Origin: Endomychus coccineus
Lineage: Eukaryota > Arthropoda > Insecta > Coleoptera > Endomychidae
NCBI GenBank assembly: GCA_958510875.1
Contig: OY294070.1
Coordinates: 49,132,078 to 49,196,077 of the forward strand
Reading direction: 5' to 3'
DNA: 64,000 nt
The notes below the pieces were generated by a model. The model was given only the letters and a program-made list of their open reading frames with translations. It did no database searches and was not told where the DNA came from. Shown piece by piece: positions 21,405 to 32,449 of this stretch. The translations under genes and the position numbers were made by a program. Every line of letters begins with the position of its first letter. The stretch's first letter is position 1.

Positions 21405-22195
21405 TATGAAATAGAAATGAACAAAAACATAAATTTCTTAGATATGAACATTAGGCATGATTCAGATTGAAAAGTAAAAATATCGTGGATTACAAAAGAA
21501 GTTCGGTATCAACGATATCTTCACCTTAATTCAGTTCCACCAACATGTTATAAAAGCCTTACAGATCGCGTTGTTAAATTGTTACACCAGGAAAACCGTC
21601 CCAAAAATTTGAAATTAATTCGTAATACACTGGAATTGAATGGCTACCCAGAAACATTTTTCAACCCCCCTCATTAAAGAAACAATAAACGAAATCTATA
21701 AAGGTACGTATAAATAATATAAATGGTAACAAACATAATTCTATAACATCACCATACATTCCGGACACCTCAGAGAAAATTAGGAAATGTTTAAAAAAGT
21801 ATGATATGAATGTCGCGCATAATCCTACTAACTTTGTTGGTATATATATATAATATTTTTCAGAATATAAAACCTTTATTACCTAAAGATAAACAAACCC
21901 ACACAGTATATAAATTGAATTGTTTATATTAACAGGAATCTCTAAACAATATTTACAAAGAAATGTATGGTCATAAGTATAGTACTAGAACAAACACCGC
22001 CCTTGCTAAACGTTTTGATTGTAACCATTAGTTCGATTACAAAAATGTCAATATTTCAACCATAGAAACGAATTATTGTAAAAGATCCATCCTGGAAATG
22101 ATTCAAATAAAACGTGACTCTAAGTCTGTAATTATAGAACAGATGTTCAATCACTAAGTCAAATTTATACAAATTTGTTTAATTAAAACCCTTGC
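21405..22195 (+). pseudogene. Penelope-like element relic (copy C)
   Basis: The coding remains start 5'-truncated at NKNINFLDMNIRHDSD (about 21420) and continue to a region matching KSLTDRVVKL and LIRNTLELNGYPETFF, then KIRKCLKKYDMNVAHNPTNF (about 21780) and KRFDCNH.FDYKNVNISTIE near 22010-22070. It keeps a middle segment that copy B has lost. Stops and frameshifts occur throughout. No RT motif A, B or C is left. Confidence 0.75.
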
Positions 22196-22429
22196 CAATT
22201 CGTACATACGTCTTTATAATATTAAAAATATATTTTAGGTAGAATACTGAAATAATCAATGTTTCTAGTAAGTTCTGACAACCTTTTCCTATTACCTCAT
22301 AAATCTTTAACATATGATTTGAAAGAGGATACTTTAATGATTAGAGTTTGGTTTTGCCAGTATTATTCTCTTAATTCATGAGATGACTTCGATTACTAGA
22401 GAAAGATTGCTATGCAGTGGCTTCTTGAT

Positions 22430-22690
22430 ACATATTCATATACTTTGAATATTAATGTGTTACAATTGCGTTCATTCGTGTTTTTGTTCGTTTCATCGAC
22501 GTAGGCATTTTTAATTGAAATTAATGCGATAAGGACGCTTTGTGCTTGATACAATTAGTTCTAAGAATTACAGTTTTAGACAGTGACACGTCTTCTGATG
22601 ATGGTCTTTAGGCGACGAAAATATTAAGCATATGTGTTAGTGTGACCTATTTCCCGAGAATTTATATATAATTTATACGTGGGTCAAGAA
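22430..22690 (+). mobile_element. Penelope 3' pseudo-LTR (copy C), hammerhead core deleted
   Basis: It has the TGTTACAATTGCGTTCATTC and AATGCGATAAGGACGCTTTG modules, CACGTCTTCTGATGATGGTC, and the terminal CCTATTTCCCGAGAATTTAT. A deletion removes GAAA, stem III and the cleavage site, so the ribozyme is dead. What remains of stem I (CGTC with GACG) still pairs. Confidence 0.72.
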
Positions 22691-22694
22691 TCAT

Positions 22695-23390
22695 TGTTAA
22701 TGCTTTAATATATGTGGAAATAAATAATGTTTGTCACATAAAACGAATAAATCTTCGATAATGAGTTTACCCAAACCAAACCTATAATTTTCTTCAGGTC
22801 TGGATAAGTTCTACCGAATGAGTTATTTTAAAAACGCATACATGGTTAATCAGAGATAATTAAGTAGAGTGCTTTGTAAACCGCTAAAAGTTAGGGAGAA
22901 AGTGAGTTTGCAGAATTCCAATACCTTTTTATTTTTCAAGATATTTGCTTTGTAAGTAATTTATGCATGGATCCCTTTTATTTGATCTTACTTTGTACAA
23001 CAATTAAGAAAATAAAGAATTCAGAATCTCAAGTTAGTGTAGTTTCCATTCACTGCGTTTTGGAATTATATCAGTTGAACAAAAATCCTGATATTAAAAC
23101 ACGGAGGTAGCTCACAACAAACATTTTTATGCATTCATTTTAAGAACATTTTTACATTTCTTGTGAGTGGGTCTAACGTCAATCCCTATTGCGGCTATTG
23201 CGGTGTGGCTCACTTCTAATTATTATAGTTCATCTAGCAAATGTACCCATTTCATAAGGCCAATAATTTTGCCGGTTGAGGTTTTGTTCAGATTTCTGGT
23301 CGGAGATGTGTATTACCAAAAAGATGGGAACAGAGTAGACGAGGAAATAAAGCAGAAGAGGGCGAAAAAAAATAGGCCGAACTGATTTTA
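22695..23390. other. Stretch without recognised gene
   Basis: AT-rich sequence with only short ORFs (for example 23167-23385) that show no domain. Confidence 0.4.
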
Positions 23391-23394
23391 ACGT

Positions 23395-25190
23395 TTATTT
23401 TTACATTTCTATAGAGGAAAATACATCTCTTTGAATGCACTTTCAGAAGTTGAGATTCAATGTGAGAAAAAAGCCCAGATATAACGGAAATAGCCCAGGA
23501 TTTCTTACTCGGGGATTTTTGGGATCGCTAATCACCATTCCTGTGCCAGATTCGAGCTGCGTCGCACCTGGGGCCCAGGCCATCCTGGTACCCAAGTCGT
23601 CTTCATGAAATTCATATCTTTTGCAACAGAGTGAAACTTGTTAATGAGGTTCTCTTGAGGTTTCCGGTCATGACCATGACCCTCAATAGTCACCTGGTGG
23701 TCAGAATACTCTGACTACCTAGGTCTAGTGCAGGCACTATTTTCAATATACTCAGAAACGTAAGCAAAATCGTCTCTCGGGGTATTTTTGGGTCGCTGAT
23801 CCCGATTCCGCTGCCAGATGCAAATTTCGTCGCACCTTGGGCTCTAACGTCGGGGAACTAGTGAAATTATCTTTTGCAATGGGATGAAACAGGTGAGGGG
23901 GGTTCTTTTGAGGTTGCTGGTTGTGATCATGCCCCTGAATAGTCACCTGATGGCCAGGGCATCTCCGGGGAATGTTTTTCAATATGATTAGAAACGAAAA
24001 TCTTCTCTCGGGGGTTTTGGGGATCGCTAACCACGATTCCGGAGTCGGAATCAATCGACGATGCATCTGGTAAACAAGTTAAGTTTTTCATGTAGAAAAT
24101 AATAATAATACTTATATATTTTTGATTTTGATGACAAAAAAAATAAAAATTTTATAACTGATTTTCTTACGAGTCAAGAGTCAATCGTCAACAGAGAAGT
24201 TTAATGAAGAAAAAAATCGTACCGTAAAACACGAACTTCAACTTTTTGAAATATTTATTAGAAATATTGTATACTTAAGTAAAAATTAATAGGAAATGAA
24301 AGGAAATTGGGACTGGGAGAGGAATTATGTTAAAAAATGTTTAATTCATGTTAACTTTTAACATATAACTACTGTTAAAAACATAATTTTTTTTACTTTA
24401 AAAAAAAATAGTATCTAACAAAGCGAAGATTTATGTTAAATTTTAACATAAAATGAATTATCTCATTACTTTTTTGATATAATTTCTTAGGTAATTTATT
24501 ACCGTGATATTATCAATTGTCACGAAAAATACAGAATTTAATTTGGTCCTCAGTTTTTACATTGTCCAAAAGGTTAATTATATTTATTATATTATATTAT
24601 AATAAATTATATTAAAAACAGTCCCTGGAGACGATCTAGGTTATTCTCACCGCCACCTGACTATTGAGGGCATGATCACAACCAGCAACCACAAAACCTT
24701 CCTTACTAGTTTCATTACATTCCAAAAGATAATTTCACTAATTCCCTGGAGACGACGTTAGTGGAAGCCCAGAGCCCCAGGAGTGACGTAGACCCCGAAG
24801 CCGATTTTGGTTGCGTTTCTGAGCATTTGAAAAATAGTTCCTGGAAAAAACCTAGGTAATCAGGGTATTCTGACCACCAGGTGACTATTGAGGGTTATGG
24901 TCATGACTGGAAACCTCAAGAAAACCTCCCTAACAAGTTTCACTCTATTGCAAAAGATATGTTGATGAATCCCCTGGAGATGACTTGGGTACCAGAAAGG
25001 CCTGGGCCCCAGGTGCGACGAAGCTCAAATCTGGCATCGTGATCAGCGACCCCAAAAACCCGCGAGTAAGAAATTCTGGGCTATTTCGGTTATATCTGTT
25101 CTCACACTGAATTTCAGCTCCTGAAAGTACATTCAAAAAGATGCATTTTCCTCTGTAGAAATACAAAAATGTACGTCATAGAAAAACAAA
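23395..25190. mobile_element. Foldback-like element with 550-680 bp inverted arms (family F2)
   Basis: The left arm (23395-24075) and right arm (24635-25190) are reverse complements over many blocks: GAGGAAAATACATCTCTTTG, TACTCGGGGATTTTTGGGAT, CACCTGGGGCCCAGGCC, TTTTGCAACAGAGTGAAACT and CAATAGTCACCTGGTGGTCA. Inside each arm the block GGGATCGCTAATCACCATTC recurs in variant form (23519, 23790, 24013), so the arms contain subrepeats. No transposase ORF is present. It is probably non-autonomous. Confidence 0.8.
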
Positions 25191-25194
25191 CTGG

Positions 25195-26040
25195 CAACAT
25201 TTTTTCTAAATGACTTCCTGAATCAATTAAAAACAAACGTCAAAATTGGTTTAGTCGATGTTTTTTTGACCTTTTGGGATTTTTTGTGGTTTATTTCCTC
25301 GACTAGAGAACGTGTTCCGCCGTTTCATGAACCTCCTCGAGACATAGTCGACTTTGAGCGTCTTCCACTAAGCAGTCTTCGTGGATGGTGATTACAACGA
25401 CGGTGTCCTGTGTGGCTTTGTTCTGGAAATATTTTAGTTCCTGTTTGCGGAGCGTTTCATAATAAACGTTTTAGAGTGGACTAATCCTGGTAAGGTTGCT
25501 TAGTACTGAAGTAGGAATATTTGGACTATTGCCAAAACATAACTACATTTACTATGTATTTATTTAGATTTGTCGTGTGACTTCCGACTTGTATCAAATT
25601 TATTACACATACTTTAGTCAAAATAGTTTGCAGTAACATGATGTGTATCTATTTGAAGGAATAAAACGGGATTTAAAAAATTGAGCTCCATGTTTATCTT
25701 TAAAGTAGATGTTTTCCATTCTTGCTGCCACTTCCGATTTATGGTAACATCATTGTACTTAATGAATGAATTTAGTTATCGGTAAATTGAGAAGCAGCAG
25801 TTATACGACTTTATGGAATCATTGCTTGATCTGTGCAAAATTTTTTCCGTTTTCTTCCGGTCTATTTCTAAATTCGTTGTCGCAGTAAATTTTTCATTAC
25901 AGCATTAAACTAATACGGCACTTTCTATTTTAAATTATATATTCAATTTTTGAGTAAGCTGGGATGCCAGCACCCCAGAAGTAAATTGATTTTAAATAAA
26001 TACATAGTAGTTTTTTTGTGTGTTACATTTCTGTTGTAGT
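25195..26040. other. Stretch without recognised gene
   Basis: No domain or repeat was recognised. Confidence 0.4.
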
Positions 26041-26044
26041 AGTA

Positions 26045-26242
26045 TTTTTAATAAAATGAAATAAAAATTTTTTGTCTAAATTCCACAAGAGATTTTATTT
26101 TTCAATAGACACGACCGGTTTCGACTTGTATTATCAAGACTTGATAATGATGTAAAAGTCGAAACCGGTCGTGATTACTGAATAATAAAATCTCTTGTGG
26201 AAATTAGGAAAAAAATGTTTTATTTCATTTCATTAAAATGGA
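26045..26242. repeat. Near-perfect palindromic element, about 195 bp
   Basis: AATTCCACAAGAGATTTTAT and CACGACCGGTTTCGACTT on the left are mirrored on the right as AAGTCGAAACCGGTCGTG and ATAAAATCTCTTGTGGAAAT. The centre is TTATCAAGACTTGATAA. The tract GTCGAAACCGGTC resembles the second half of Penelope-type hammerheads, but no intact CTGATGA is present. Confidence 0.8.
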
Positions 26243-26244
26243 TT

Positions 26245-26875
26245 TTCATAAAATAAATAGTTCATCACTATCTTGGACTAATTCTTAATGAAATGTGAAA
26301 AGTGAAAGCCAGAATTAAATAAGTACAAATATTATTTTTATGCTTGTAAATGACAAATCAATTCAACAGACTTTTCTAGGTCATTAAAGTAGCTTATTTG
26401 GAGAGTTGTTATGCTACTTAATAATGAATTACTCCCAGTACGTTGGAAGCATGAAAAATAAAATCATAATCTACCAAAGTATCTAGAAAATTTTCTTGAT
26501 GGTACAGTAGTAATCAGTTTCCAACTACTCTTCTATCAATAAGTGTAATGCTTCAATTTCCCTCATTTCATGTTATTGAAAATGAACGTTTTGAAATTTT
26601 AATTAACTTTAAAGTTAATGTTCATAGTGATATTTGAATGATGGTAAATAAACCAAAATGTACAATTGAATAGCAATATTAAGAAGTGAAAGGGAGAATC
26701 AAAGGTCTATTAACATTTTTAATGTGTGGTAAAATTGTCAAATAGAAAGTAATGAGTAAGTTTTAGAGATTTCTTTAATGTTACCCAAACGTTGATATCT
26801 GAACAACGAACGTTGTATGTAGTTCTGTAAAAACTGAATCAATTATTCAAACTCAGGGCGTAAAGTAACGTCATG
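26245..26875. other. AT-rich stretch without recognised gene
   Basis: Nothing supported was found. Confidence 0.4.
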
Positions 26876-26879
26876 ATGC

Positions 26880-27115
26880 GGCGTTTCGAAGTTTATTATT
26901 GGGCCCCAATTTTTTAGGAGAAAACGTTAATTTTGTTCGCTGGAAATTATTGATTCCAGTAGGATGACGAAACCAACCACACAGGAAAGATTAACATGGA
27001 AATAGCACAGAAACTTTGCCGGAGGAGGTAATTTGCTATGGCCGGCGAGATCACCAGATCTTACCGTACCAGATTGTTTTTCTTTGGGATAGCTTAAGCT
27101 CAGGAAACCTGTAAT
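26880..27115 (+). pseudogene. IS630/Tc1-mariner-type transposase fragment
   Basis: Frames read QDDETNHTGKINMEIAQKLC and, after a frameshift, NLLWPARSPDLTVPDCFSLG, then a stop and LKLRKPV. This is the common QQDGATAHTA...WPPRSPDLTPLDFFLWG signature around the second Asp and third acidic region of insect DDE transposases. Only about 70 codons remain. Confidence 0.65.
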
Positions 27116-27117
27116 TG

Positions 27118-27260
27118 TTAATAGTAATAATCATTAGCCTCTTTTTTTCTGACTAACGATGTGTAAGCCATCCTGAACACGATGCAAAACGAATTTTGCA
27201 TTTTCGTGGTGTCTATAAAATTTTAGATGTTTTTTACACTTTTGACTGGATTAAAACACT
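27118..27260 (+). repeat. Tail segment of repeat family F1
   Basis: CTGACTAACGATGTGTAAGC and CATCCTGAACACGATGCAAA match 20130-20240 and 29245-29370 in the same orientation. Confidence 0.75.
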
Positions 27261-27489
27261 AATTACACGCTCCTCAGAATTGGTTATACATTGGGAATCA
27301 GATGTCTATTACTAGTTCGAAACTATAAAAGTTCCGAGAATAATATCAAGAACAGCGTAACATAATAATATTTCAAAAAGCCTAATGAAAGATAAAGTGC
27401 TGCAAATGACCTCATACTACCGTAATGCACTTTTGTAAGCGTCCAACAAAGTTGGATTTATTTATATTCTTCGAATTTCCCTTGTCATT

Positions 27490-29370
27490 AACAAACAATT
27501 TTCAATTAACAAATGGAATGTCTTTTATAATAGATGGGATATCTCGGGCTGACTTGATCCAAAGTTTCTGTAATTTGGTATCAGGTTTTTTTTTGGTTCG
27601 CTGAATCCGAATCTGAAGTCGGAAAATGGAAAATTTGACCCGTTTGCTGGAAAACCCGGGAGATTTTACCAAATCTTAGCAACAAACAAAATTTTATCTC
27701 GGATTTGAGTGATATTGAAATAATAAGCTGCCGTGATGTCTCGATACAATTTTCACTAAAAGAAGGAATTTTGGAAAATTGCGTCGTATTTCCTTCATAT
27801 TCTTATCTCGGTCCTCGTCCAACGTGTTCAATTATATGTTTTCGTGGTTGCTGATTGTTGTTTTATGATAGATTGTTTTCCGGAAAACACCGGAAAATGA
27901 TTCTACACGACAAACGTCAAATATTTTGTTTTTCGAAAAATGTTTAGTCAATGTAATTGGAATTAAGGTACCGTGATGGTTCTCGGTACAAATTTCACTA
28001 AAAGATGAAAAATTCTAAAGTTGGTGGAAAATAGCGTAGTTTTCCTTCATATTCCTGTCTCGGTCAGCGTCTAACGTGTCAAATGATAGGTTTTTGTGGT
28101 GGCTGAGTATTATTTTGTGGTTATAAAATCAAAAGCAACTATTGTTTTCTAGAAAACTCCGAAAAATGAAAATTTGCCTTATTCATTTATTTATTTTTTT
28201 GTTTTTCAAAAAATTTCAGACAATTATTATGATAATGATATAAAGAATTTCAAGTATCTTTTAATATGATGTGTACAGTACCTCTTTCGAAACAGGTAAA
28301 AAAAAGAGCAGATGTTTTTGAAGCATCAATGATGATGCGGCTTACGTGTACCATAGAGATCATATACAGAAGATCTGTATGTCGTGGACACGTTAACGAG
28401 TACGGAGAACACAGCAGCTGTCTTTGAGTGTGGAGGGATAGGAACTGGCATGCTCGCAAGTCGCAATAGTATATTAGATGCGGCTGTGAGATGACGTCCT
28501 TTTTTCTAATTTAATTTATAAAATTAAAATTTACTGTTTTTTGATTGTTGTTTAATATTTTATAAGTAGGAATGCGTGAACACAAACAACGCTCACTTGA
28601 AGTATTATTACATTGTAATTAACACATATTTATCACTATTTGTTATAAAAGAAACCTAGAATAAAGACCGTAAGTACGGGGAACTCAGTAACCGAAAATA
28701 AAATTATGTAAATTAAATCAACGTATACGTGCAGTCGTTAAAAAATTGTCAGCTAAGTTACTTAAAAACCTAATTCACAACAAAACCAACAGCACGCAGG
28801 TTTGTGGTATATCCAAGAATTTTTCTCAAAAGTTGGTTTTGATAATATGAAAGAAGAGACTATTTTATATATAACAGAGTAATATCATCAGGACTATAAT
28901 TAAACACGTTGGACGAGGACGGAAAAACGAAGTAATTTTCCACCAATTTCCGAGAATTTTCCTTCTTTCAGTGAAAATTGTACCGAGATATATCAATCAC
29001 CTTATTATTTCAATACCACTCAAGCTCGAGAAAAAATTTTGTTTGTTGATTTGGTAAAATTTTCTGGGTTTTCCAGCAAACAGATCAGATTCCTCGACTT
29101 CAGATTCGGGTTTAGCGGTCCAAAAAAAACCCTGATACCAAATTTCAGTAACTTTGGATACGAGCCCGAGATATTCTTTTTGTTATAAAAGATATTCGAT
29201 TTGTTATTTGAAAATGGTTTATTAATAGTGATTATCACGAGCCTCCTTTGTTATTCTGACTAGCGATGTGTAAGCCATCCTGAACACGATGCAAAAAGAA
29301 TTTTGCATTTTCGTGCGGTCTATAAAATTTTAGTAATGACCCCTATTTTTTTATACTTGACTGGACTATT
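27490..29370. repeat. Family F1 copy with widely spaced inverted arms
   Basis: The plus-oriented arm at 27510-28200 (GATATCTCGGGCTGACTTGA, GCTGAATCCGAATCTGAAGT, GCTGGAAAACCCGGGAGATT) is mirrored at 28905-29230. The tail follows at 29240-29370. The spacer (28205-28900) has no recognised gene. The subrepeat CTCGGTCCTCGTCCAACGTG occurs as in 19345-20245. Confidence 0.72.
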
Positions 29371-29689
29371 TTATTTACAATTTATCATCGAATAGGAAAG
29401 CATTTTAAAACGGTAGGTACAGCACCGTTTAACACCTCAAACATTTGCTTCTATCACGCCTATTCATGTTGTTATAAATCTTCGTTGGCAGGATGACGTA
29501 GGAAAATGTTTGGTACCATCATCTGATTTGATTATCTTACGTACAAACTTCTTTTATTGTCATAAAATTTATTTAATAATGGTTGACTTATTGAAGACAC
29601 AACAATGTTAGAAAAATTTCTGGCTATACTATATACACAATTCCTCTACTAAATGATATTTGGTTTAATTTGAAATTGTTGGGGATAAA

Positions 29690-30100
29690 ATACGAGGGTG
29701 AATCAAATATAATAGAGAACTTTAGTTAGCCGCTTATGAATTGATGTACGCAACGCATTAAAGTAAGAGTTGGGAGGACATCGAGTTGACGTTGAGAGGG
29801 GGGATGCTTTCGTGCGCAATTGTTACAAGCCAAGACTTATTTTCTTCTCTGTAACCGTTGCGTTGGGAAACTTTTGTACATAACACCCGAGATTATGCAA
29901 TAGAGTGTATTCGGAATCTGATTTTGCATGGACTAAATTAAACGTATATACGTGAGTGGTTATGTCTTGGTTTCCCGATTAATTATGCGTTGCAAGGTTG
30001 TATATTAACGTTTCGCCAACCATTAGAACAGACATCAGCGGGCAGTCTATGAGACTGTATTTTCAACGTTTGGCGAAACTATCACGTTTCACGAATGCTT
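29690..30100 (+). mobile_element. Possible mariner-type 5' end
   Basis: TACGAGGGTGAATCAAATAT at 29691-29710 resembles the terminal repeats of a mariner lineage and is followed by about 400 bp of GC-richer sequence. No transposase reading frame or 3' end could be assigned. Confidence 0.35.
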
Positions 30101-30374
30101 CAAATTCAACTTAAATTATGTTTAGAAACATTTCATATATTTCACCTTCAGATTCGGCTATTCATTAGTTGATGAATTTACTGAGTCATTCGGAAGTGAT
30201 ATATTATTCTTAATGATGGTATCAGAATAACTGACTATTCCATTTAGAATTTACAGTGAAGATCAATAGAATTGAAGATTGATAGCAACAAACAAATTGT
30301 GATTTACTTTGTTTATAACAATGGTTTATTTTATATTAACTTATAGTATTTAATTTCAACAATACAAACAAATA

Positions 30375-30560
30375 TTTATCTCACCACACTGTGGCATTAT
30401 CAAAGCGTAGGATTTAACAAACTTACTTATTTTACTAAGGATACATATTAATTTGTGTCATTTAATATTACAATCATTCAAGTCTGTATGTGATACAAAT
30501 TGAGGATCCCATTCCTCAATGGTTTTGGTAAGAGGTTATTTAAAAGAGCGATTCGAAATT
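30375..30560 (-). mobile_element. Penelope (second family) 3' remnant
   Basis: CACCACACTGTGGCATTATC followed by AAAGCG matches 4766-4791, and ACAAATTGAGGATCCCATTC corresponds to the 3' coding end near 4856-4870. The orientation is minus. Only the 3' UTR and last codons remain. Confidence 0.65.
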
Positions 30561-30689
30561 TTGCCTACAGTTAGGTCGTAGGCTTAAAATTATGGGAAAT
30601 TGCGCCTAGGGAAAAAAATTGCTACCAATCCTTATAAGAAATTGGGTCAACCTAATTCCGCAACTTTAAATAATTTTAAGAAGATATCA

Positions 30690-31205
30690 AGACTGCCAAA
30701 CACATATTTTTCAATATATTCATTTTTCGGCATCTAACAATTGTGTATGTGATATTACCTACAAGCAATTCTAGGTTGGTAAATTAATTGTAAGTTTATT
30801 TATGGATGCATTAACATTAACTGAACGCAGAGAAGAATATATATTATCCCCAAGCGGCAATTTTAGGTTACTAGGTTATTTGTAACATTATTTTTAGATA
30901 CAATAAAATTAACTGAACGAACACATACCATTTATATCATCTACAAGCGGCAATTCTAAGTTAGGTTATTTGTAAGGTTATGTTTGATTGCAGAAACATT
31001 AACTGAATACACAAGAGAACAATTATATCATTTCCAAGTGGAAAATCTAGATTAGTAGGTTATTTGTGAATTTATTTTTGGATGCAATAACATTAACAGA
31101 TGAAAAAAAACGAACAAATAACATTTATATCATCTACAAGCGGCAATTCTAGGTAAATAGGTTATTTGTGAATTTATTTTTAGATGGACCTTACTTGCGG
31201 TGACT
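30690..31205. repeat. Minisatellite, five units of about 92 bp
   Basis: The unit start CAAGCGGCAATTCTAGG (with variants) occurs at 30762, 30851, 30944, 31035 and 31137, so periods are 89-102 bp. TAGGTTATTTGTGAATTTAT and GCATTAACATTAACTGAAC recur in each unit. Confidence 0.85.
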
Positions 31206-31462
31206 GGAATTATTTTCATTTTTAACTTTTATTAACTGAATATATGGAAGGATTATTATCGACAGTGAACCTGATAATTTGATCTCTAATTATATCTAAG
31301 CATTGTAGTACTTATCCACCTCTTAGTGCCGAAAATTCTTGATTGAGGATTCTATCTCATGTTTTTTTTGCTAAAACAGTTGGCGCTCTGGATAATCTGA
31401 TCAATCAAGAATCTAAGGATAAGTATCACTTCAAGCCTTGAGTCTAATATATCGTAGTGGAA

Positions 31463-31655
31463 TTCCGCTCGGAATTATAGATAATTAAACTTGGAAATAG
31501 ATTCAGGTCCGACACATGATGACCTCTGTCGATTTCTGTTTTCTAGTCTCCCCCCATCATGTGTCGCGAGACCTCTCTCGAGATTTGCGCCATTAAATCA
31601 CAGATGACGGGAACAATCTCTTTCCAAGTTTAATTATCTATAATTCCGAACGGAA
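31463..31655. mobile_element. MITE with 35-bp terminal inverted repeats
   Basis: TTCCGCTCGGAATTATAGAT with AATTAAACTTGGAAA (31463-31498) is repeated as reverse complement at 31621-31655 with one mismatch. A second inner inverted pair around GACACATGATG lies at 31510-31566. At 193 bp it has no coding capacity. The related tract CGAACGGAATTATAGA occurs alone near 31898. Confidence 0.8.
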
Positions 31656-31669
31656 ACCATTATTAACAG

Positions 31670-32449
31670 TATTGAATGAATTAGAAACTCAGTAACGTAT
31701 AGAACGTGTGCGTGCGCGTATGTGTGTTTGTGTATGTGCGCGTAACCCACTGTAGAAACAATTGCGCCGTTCTTATTGGTCTATGAATTTGAAATTTTGC
31801 AGACGTTTCAATATGTTGAAAATAGAAACAGTATTGTGTTTGGGCGCGATAGTCCCTTTTCAAGTGATATTTTTGATACCAATGTCTAGTTTTTCGAACG
31901 GAATTATAGAATTTTATTGAACTATAATGACAACACTGTTTATCTGATCATAAATATATCATATGCATATATTACTTACAAGAGTGTCCGAAATTCCTAT
32001 TTTAAGATTCATGTGAAGTCATCGATGTGAAGTCATTGTTTATTTTACGCGTTTACTCTGTTGCAAATTATGATAGTTCACGGTGACAAAAGGTATTAGT
32101 ATGAAACATAGAGTTGTAAAATACATTATGTGGACCCTATGAATAAAATTACAATGTAACATAGAGTATAATTAACGTCTTTCATTAACTGCTTATAAAT
32201 CATTTTCAATAAATTTGCTGTTCCTACAATAATACATTTGACTCGCAGAAGTGTCCGAAAGCTATTTTGATAACAAAAGTGAGGGAAGTCGGTGATTGAC
32301 TGATCATAGTTCATTAAAAACAGTCCTAATTATGAATCCGTGAGTAAACTCTGTAGGTAAAGGTCTCTTTTTCAGGCACGAAACGGGACGCAACTCGGAT
32401 GCAACCTTGCCTAACCCTCCATTTGTATCACATCAAGTTTTGAATTGTA
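31670..32449. other. Stretch without recognised gene
   Basis: It contains a GT/GC-alternating microsatellite at about 31705-31745 and otherwise AT-rich sequence with no supported gene. Confidence 0.45.

Noticed and set aside
30690..31205. CRISPR-like array because of regular spacing
   Set aside because: The units are repeated along their whole length with divergence and no conserved short repeat with unique spacers; it is a minisatellite in a eukaryotic genome.
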